Below are positions 58,496-64,000 of a stretch of 64,000 bases of DNA, piece after piece (position 1 is the first letter of the stretch; every line of letters starts with the position of its first letter). A program made the position numbers and the translations under genes. The stretch is from positions 117,477-181,476 of the forward strand of contig NZ_QOIL01000022.1 in NCBI RefSeq assembly GCF_003323745.1. The letters run 5' to 3'. The notes under the pieces are model-generated. The model was not told the DNA's origin, did no database searches, and saw only the letters and a program-made list of their open reading frames with translations. This DNA is from Sphaerisporangium album. Its GTDB lineage: Bacteria; Actinomycetota; Actinomycetes; Streptosporangiales; Streptosporangiaceae.

Positions 58496-59653
58496 GTGAA
58501 CGACCGGGTACGCGAGGACACCGCACGACGGCTCGAACGGGCGATGGGCAGTCTCGGCACGGCGGCCATGGCCCGGATGGACGATCGTCTGCCCTGGTAC
58601 CGCGCCCTTTCGGCCGAGGACCGCTCCTGGGTCGGCCTCGTGGCCCAGGCGGGCATCGCGGCCTTCGTCGAGTGGTTCCAGCACGCCGACGAGGGCAGGC
58701 CCACCCCCAGCATCGAGATCTTCGGCACCGCGCCGCGCGAGCTGAAGCGCTCGGTGTCGCTCCAGCAGACCGTCGACCTCGTGCGCGTCGTCGTGGAGGT
58801 CGTGGAGGCCGAGGTCACCGACCTCGCCGCGCCCGGCGGCGAGGATCTGCTGCGCAACGCCATGCTGCGCTACACCCGCGACGTCGCGTTCGCCGCCGCG
58901 CAGGTCTACGCGCGCGAGGCCGAGGTGCGCGGCGCCTGGGACGCCCGGCTGGAGGCGCTCATCGTGGACGCGCTGGTCCGCGGCGAGGTGGACGACGGGC
59001 TGCACTCGTGGGCGGCCGCGCTGGGCTGGACGTCCTCGCCGGTCGTCGTGCTCGCCGGGTACGCGCCCGACGCCGACCCGCAGACCGTCATCGACGGCAT
59101 GCGCGACAAGGGGCGGCGCCTCGGCCAGGACCTGCTGGCGGGCGTGCAGGGCGACCGGCTGATCGTGATCGTCGGCGGCGCCGACAGCATCAAGGACGCC
59201 GCGCGGCACGTCGTCCCCCGCTTCGGGGCCGGCCCGATCGTGATCGGCCCGGAGGTCCCCGACCTGCACACGGCGGCGCGCTCGGCGCGTGCGGCCACGG
59301 CGGGCCTGCGGGCGGCCGCCGGCTGGCCCGACGCGCCGCGCCCGGTGCTCGCCGAGGACCTGCTGGCCGAGCGGGCGATCGACGGCGACGACGACGCCCG
59401 GGCGCAGCTGATCGAGAACGTCTACAAGCCCCTGGAGGGCACCCCCCTGCTCGACACACTGGCGACCTACCTTGAGCAGGGGACATCTTTGGAAGCCACG
59501 GCCCGTCTGTTGTTCGTGCACCCGAACACCGTGCGTTACCGTTTGAAAAAGATCACAGAGCTGACGGGCTACCAGCCGACCGAAGGACGGTCCGCCTTCA
59601 CCCTCCAGGTCGGGTTGATCCTCGGCCGGTTGTCGCGAACCGTTGTGACGTGA
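58496..59653 (+). CDS. fasR: PucR/CdaR-type regulator of fatty-acid synthesis (FasR-like)
   Basis: 385 residues from GTG 58496 after AGGGG. The C-terminal HTH is TSLEATARLLFVHPNTVRYRLKKI, the PucR_C signature, ending LILGRLSRTVV. The N-terminal part (LGTAAMARMDDRLPWYRALSAEDRSWVGLVAQAGI) and the central GGDEF-like domain fit the FasR group. In Streptomyces coelicolor FasR activates the fabD-fabH-acpP-fabF operon and lies directly upstream of it, as here, and Rv2242 is its mycobacterial counterpart. The candidate operator is the inverted repeat between its stop and fabD. Effector unknown. Confidence 0.88.
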   Translation: MNDRVREDTARRLERAMGSLGTAAMARMDDRLPWYRALSAEDRSWVGLVAQAGIAAFVEWFQHADEGRPTPSIEIFGTAPRELKRSVSLQQTVDLVRVVVEVVEAEVTDLAAPGGEDLLRNAMLRYTRDVAFAAAQVYAREAEVRGAWDARLEALIVDALVRGEVDDGLHSWAAALGWTSSPVVVLAGYAPDADPQTVIDGMRDKGRRLGQDLLAGVQGDRLIVIVGGADSIKDAARHVVPRFGAGPIVIGPEVPDLHTAARSARAATAGLRAAAGWPDAPRPVLAEDLLAERAIDGDDDARAQLIENVYKPLEGTPLLDTLATYLEQGTSLEATARLLFVHPNTVRYRLKKITELTGYQPTEGRSAFTLQVGLILGRLSRTVVT

Positions 59654-59672
59654 CCAGGTTCTGTAACCGCCC

Positions 59673-59695
59673 GGAAACCTCAGGTGGAGGTTTCC
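59673..59695. promoter_or_regulatory. 8+8 inverted repeat upstream of fabD, candidate FasR operator (or terminator)
   Basis: GGAAACCT (59673-59680) and AGGTTTCC (59688-59695) are perfect inverted arms seven bases apart, about 75 bases before fabD. The position fits an activator site for FasR at the fab promoter; it could also be the hairpin ending fasR transcription. Confidence 0.4.
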
Positions 59696-59769
59696 TACAA
59701 AAGCCCCCCGACAAAGTTCGTACGGATCATTAGCAGTGTGGTGAACTCCTACAGGGCATGGTGGATTTT

Positions 59770-60696
59770 GTGCTCGTCATCGTCGCTCCCGGCCAAGGTG
59801 CCCAGTCTCCCGGATTCCTCTCCGCGTGGCTTGAGATCCCCGGTGTGAAAGACCGGCTGTCGGCGTGGGCGGAGGTCGCGCAGCTGGATCTGATCTCCTA
59901 CGGCACCACGGCCGACGCCGACGAGATCCGCGACACCTCGGTCGCGCAGCCACTCCTGGTAGCCGCGGGCCTCGTCGCGGCGGAGGCCCTGCTCGGCGAG
60001 CCGCTCGGCTCGGCCGTCCCGGCGGGCGTGGTCGCGGGTCACAGCGTGGGCGAGTTCACCGCCGCCGCCCTCGCCGGGGTGCTCACCCCGGAGCAGGCCC
60101 TCGCCCTGGTCCGCGAGCGCGGCCAGGCCATGGCCAAGGCCGCGTCGGTCACCCGCACGGGCATGACGGCCCTGCTCGGCGGCGACGAGGCCGAGGTCCT
60201 TGCCGCGATCGAGCGCCACGGCCTCACGCCCGCCAACATCAACGGCGCCGGCCAGATCGTCGCCGCCGGCACGGTCGAGCAGCTCGACGCCCTGGCCGCC
60301 GACCCTCCGGCGCGCGCCCGGCCCCTGTCGGTCGCGGGCGCCTTCCACACCCACCACATGGCCCCCGCCGTCGAGCACCTCCGCGCCGAGGCCGCCGCGA
60401 TCACCCCGGGCGACCCTCGCGTGATCCTGCTGTCCAACGCCGACGGCGCGGCCGTGGCGAGCGGCGCCGAGTTCGTCGGCAGGCTCGTCGACCAGGTCGG
60501 CCGCCCGGTCCGCTGGGACCGCTGCATGGCCACCATGCAGGAGCTCGGCGTGACGGCCATGATCGAGCTGCTCCCGGGCGGCACCCTCACCGGGCTTGCC
60601 AAGCGTGCGCTTCGTGGCATCGAGACCGTTCCCCTCAAGACCCCGGACGACCTCGAGGCCGCCCGCGCTTTGATCAGCAAGGAGACCGCTCAGTGA
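59770..60696 (+). CDS. fabD: Malonyl-CoA:ACP transacylase
   Basis: 308 residues from GTG 59770, five bases after GGTGG; an in-frame ATG at 59758 would add four residues, but homologs I know begin L-V-L-V-A-P-G-Q-G-A-Q. GQGAQSPGFL forms the N-terminal oxyanion region; the catalytic Ser92 is in GHSVGE; the conserved Arg and His regions follow (RERGQAMAKA, VAGAFHTHHMAP). It moves the malonyl group from CoA to the acyl carrier protein. First gene of the fab operon, and its stop overlaps the fabH start (GTGA). Confidence 0.93.
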   Translation: MLVIVAPGQGAQSPGFLSAWLEIPGVKDRLSAWAEVAQLDLISYGTTADADEIRDTSVAQPLLVAAGLVAAEALLGEPLGSAVPAGVVAGHSVGEFTAAALAGVLTPEQALALVRERGQAMAKAASVTRTGMTALLGGDEAEVLAAIERHGLTPANINGAGQIVAAGTVEQLDALAADPPARARPLSVAGAFHTHHMAPAVEHLRAEAAAITPGDPRVILLSNADGAAVASGAEFVGRLVDQVGRPVRWDRCMATMQELGVTAMIELLPGGTLTGLAKRALRGIETVPLKTPDDLEAARALISKETAQ

Positions 60697-61649
60697 GGAT
60701 CATGCGGGGCGCCGCGGGCGCCAAGGTGCTGGCGTTCGGCGGCTACCAGCCGCCCGGGGTCGTCACCAACGACGATCTCGCCAAGACGATCGACACCAGC
60801 GACGCCTGGATCCAGAGCCGCGTGGGCATCAAGGAGCGGCGCATCGCCGGTCCCGAGGAGTCCGATGTCGACATCGCGGTCCAGGCGGGCGGCAAGGCCC
60901 TGGCGGCCAGCGGGCTGTCGGCGGGCGACATCGACCTGGTCGTCGTCGCCACCTGCACGCTGGAGGCGCAGATCCCGAACGCCGCCGCGCGCGTGGCGCA
61001 CCGGCTCGGCATCCAGGCCCCCGGCGCGTTCGACGTCAACGCCGCCTGCGCCGGGTTCTGCTACGCGCTGTCGGCCGCGGCGGACGCCGTCCGCGCGGGG
61101 TCGGCCACCAACGTGCTGGTCATCGGCACCGAGAAGCTCTCGCAGTGGATCGACTGGACCGACCGTGCCACCTGCGTGATCTTCGCGGACGGCGCCGGCG
61201 CCGCCGTGGTCGGGCCCTCGGATACGCCCGGCATCGGCCCGGTGGTGTGGGGCAGCGCGGGCGACAAGTCCGACGCGATCACCATCAGGAACCGCGAGTC
61301 CTTCCTGTACCAGGAGGGCCAGACGGTCTTCCGCTGGGCCACCACCGCGCTGCACCCGGTGGCCAAGGAGGCCTGCGACCGCGCGGGCGTCGCCCCGTCC
61401 GAGCTGGCCGCCTTCGTCCCCCACCAGGCCAACCTGCGCATCATCGAGGCCATCGCCCGCAAGCTCGGCGCCGACCAGGCCATCATCGCCAAGGACATCG
61501 TGCTGGCCGGCAACACGTCGGCGGCGTCCATCCCGCTGGCACTGAGCCGCATGACCGAGCGCGGCGAGCTCCGCTCCGGCGACCTCGCCCTGCTGCTCGG
61601 CTTCGGCGCCGGCCTGACGTACGCCGGCCAAGTGGTCGAGATCCCCTGA
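60693..61649 (+). CDS. fabH: Beta-ketoacyl-ACP synthase III
   Basis: 318 residues from GTG 60693 (ATG 60702 has a GAGG site and is an alternative). Catalytic triad C119 in NAACAGF, H244 in VPHQAN, N274 in LAGNTSAAS, all intact. Condenses an acyl-CoA starter (in actinomycetes often branched: isobutyryl or methylbutyryl) with malonyl-ACP to begin fatty-acid synthesis. The four-base overlap with fabD indicates coupling; acpP follows after 73 bases. Confidence 0.94.
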   Translation: MRIMRGAAGAKVLAFGGYQPPGVVTNDDLAKTIDTSDAWIQSRVGIKERRIAGPEESDVDIAVQAGGKALAASGLSAGDIDLVVVATCTLEAQIPNAAARVAHRLGIQAPGAFDVNAACAGFCYALSAAADAVRAGSATNVLVIGTEKLSQWIDWTDRATCVIFADGAGAAVVGPSDTPGIGPVVWGSAGDKSDAITIRNRESFLYQEGQTVFRWATTALHPVAKEACDRAGVAPSELAAFVPHQANLRIIEAIARKLGADQAIIAKDIVLAGNTSAASIPLALSRMTERGELRSGDLALLLGFGAGLTYAGQVVEIP

Positions 61650-61722
61650 ACCTGTACGGAGGCCCGCACGGCTCACCGTACACAGCAAATGAAATCCCGA
61701 TAATTCAAGGAGAAATCGCGAC

Positions 61723-61962
61723 ATGGCAGCCACCGAGCAGGAAATCCTCGCGGGCCTCGGCAAGATCATCAACGAGATCACCGGCATCCCGGAGTCGGAG
61801 GTCACCCTGGACAAGAGCTTCGTCGACGACCTCGACATCGACTCGCTCTCCATGGTCGAGATCGCCGTCGCCGCCCAGGACGAGTTCGGCGTCGAGATCC
61901 CCGACGACCAGCTCAAGCACCTGAAGAACGTCAAGGACGTCGTCAACTTCATCCAGAACTGA
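61723..61962 (+). CDS. acpP: Acyl carrier protein
   Basis: 79 residues. Four-helix ACP with the phosphopantetheine attachment Ser41 in DIDSLSMVE and the acidic helix 2 that contacts its enzymes. AGGAG precedes the ATG after eight bases. Ordinary in length and charge. It carries the growing acyl chain for FabD, FabH and FabF encoded around it. Confidence 0.96.
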   Translation: MAATEQEILAGLGKIINEITGIPESEVTLDKSFVDDLDIDSLSMVEIAVAAQDEFGVEIPDDQLKHLKNVKDVVNFIQN

Positions 61963-62046
61963 CCGGCCCGGGCGTCCAGCCGCTGGACGTCCGACCATCC
62001 ACGCCTCGCGTGGGCCATGCTTCGCGTCTAACAGAGGGAGCGCATC

Positions 62047-63279
<1,233 letters not shown>

Positions 63280-63291
63280 TTTGGAGCGACA

Positions 63292-64000
63292 GTGACTGTG
63301 CTCGACAACGGGGTGGTCAGCGGGACCTCCGAGGAGGACGCCCCAGACCCCCGAGATCCGCTGATACGTCTGTCGGCCCTGTTCGACGAGGGCTCCATCC
63401 ACCTGATCTCCCCCGAAGACCGCAGCGGCGTCCTCGCCGCCATGGGGCGCGTCGAGGGCGTGCCGGTGGTGGGCTTCGCCAGCGACGCCCGCGTCCAGGG
63501 CGGCGCGATGGGCAGCGAGGGCTGCGAGCACATCGTGCACGCCTACGACGTCGCCGTCCGCGAGCGCGTGCCGATCGTCGGCCTCTGGCACTCCGGCGGC
63601 GCCCGCCTCGCCGAGGGCGTCGAGTCCCTGCACGCCGTGGGACGCGTCTTCGCGGCGATGACCCGGGCCTCGGGCATCGTGCCGCAGATCTCCGTGGTCC
63701 TCGGCCCGGCCGCCGGCGGCGCCGCGTACGGGCCCGCGCTGACCGACCTCGTAATCCTCTCCGACCAGGGCCGCATCTTCGTCACCGGCCCCGACGTCGT
63801 CCGCAGCGTCACCGGGGAGAAGATCGACATGGCGGGGCTCGGCGGCCCCGAGCCGCACAGCAAGCGCAGCGGTGTCGTCCACGTCGTCACCAAGACCGAC
63901 ACCGACGCCGTGCTGCACGCCCGCCGCCTCGCCGTGCTGCTCGGCCACCAGGGCCGCATCCGTCCCGACTCGGTCGAGGACGTCGACTTCTCCGGCCTGC
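63292..64000 (+). CDS. accD: Acyl-CoA carboxylase carboxyltransferase beta subunit (AccD6-like), partial
   Basis: GTG 63292 with GGAG five bases upstream, 12 bases after fabF. The window ends after 236 residues. Visible: the N-terminal domain with SALFDEGSIHLI, WHSGGARLAEG (acyl-CoA binding glycines) and GPAAGGAAYGPAL, then RIFVTGPDVVRSVTGEKID. This is a biotin-dependent carboxyltransferase of the AccD/PccB type; its place directly after fabF matches accD6 of mycobacteria, which makes malonyl-CoA for fatty-acid synthesis. The biotin-carrying alpha subunit is not in the window. Confidence 0.9.
   Translation, partial: MTVLDNGVVSGTSEEDAPDPRDPLIRLSALFDEGSIHLISPEDRSGVLAAMGRVEGVPVVGFASDARVQGGAMGSEGCEHIVHAYDVAVRERVPIVGLWHSGGARLAEGVESLHAVGRVFAAMTRASGIVPQISVVLGPAAGGAAYGPALTDLVILSDQGRIFVTGPDVVRSVTGEKIDMAGLGGPEPHSKRSGVVHVVTKTDTDAVLHARRLAVLLGHQGRIRPDSVEDVDFSGL

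Overview
The window is high-GC actinomycete chromosome. GTG starts are common, many genes overlap by 4 bases, and two-component pairs are frequent. The right end (aceE, a PucR-type regulator like Streptomyces FasR, then fabD-fabH-acpP-fabF-accD) matches the conserved actinobacterial fatty-acid locus, including the Mycobacterium order aceE-Rv2242-fabD-acpM-kas-accD6. A Streptosporangiales-type organism (Nonomuraea/Actinomadura-like) is my best guess; this rests on gene order and protein style, not on a search.

Left part (1-14 kb): the tail of a secreted protein with a Golvesin/xanthan-lyase-type C-terminal module, a permease+GNAT pair, a GPP34 protein, a MaoC hydratase coupled to a CoA-transferase, a glyoxalase-fold protein, a phosphotransferase divergent from a thioredoxin-reductase-like flavoprotein, a histidine-rich repeat protein, a DksA/TraR zinc-finger protein, a frameshifted gene, an inositol-monophosphatase, a histidine kinase/response regulator pair, a DUF2306 membrane protein and a histidine phosphatase.

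14.2-18.6 kb is a gene graveyard: pieces of a DUF6766-like protein, an FAD-linked oxidase, an enolase-superfamily dehydratase and HTH regulators lie between a few intact small genes. A perfect 40-bp palindrome sits at 17579-17618. A second kinase/regulator pair follows a membrane protein coupled to a RibD-like reductase.

22.6-36.5 kb is a complete L-rhamnose utilisation island. Rhamnulokinase and a LacI repressor read left. A seven-gene operon reads right from a shared control region: ABC ATPase, two permeases, lipoprotein binding protein, rhamnose isomerase, alpha-L-rhamnosidase (GH78) and the fused rhamnulose-1-phosphate aldolase/lactaldehyde dehydrogenase. Together they take rhamnosides to rhamnose, rhamnulose, rhamnulose-1-phosphate, then DHAP plus lactaldehyde/lactate. 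A strong hairpin ends the operon.

36.5-38.8 kb is the scar of integrative elements: a decayed tRNA-Tyr, an unassigned protein remnant, a DUF6461 gene, and a frameshifted tyrosine recombinase pointing at the 3' end of an intact tRNA-Val(UAC). Then come a ROK kinase with a repeat-filled insertion, a zinc-ribbon protein, an AhpE-like peroxiredoxin, DUF3052, a YjbQ-family protein, DUF1918, a third kinase/regulator pair and, convergent to it, a lipoprotein/adaptor/MacB-type ABC operon.

49-64 kb: aceE, a membrane-anchored trypsin-like protease, a WYL regulator, a PHP phosphoesterase, a locus resembling E. coli yjfM/yjfC/yjfL (two related small exported proteins, an ATP-grasp glutathionylspermidine-synthase-like enzyme, a DUF350 membrane protein), then the FasR-like regulator and the type II fatty-acid synthase genes. 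The window ends inside the acyl-CoA carboxylase beta subunit.
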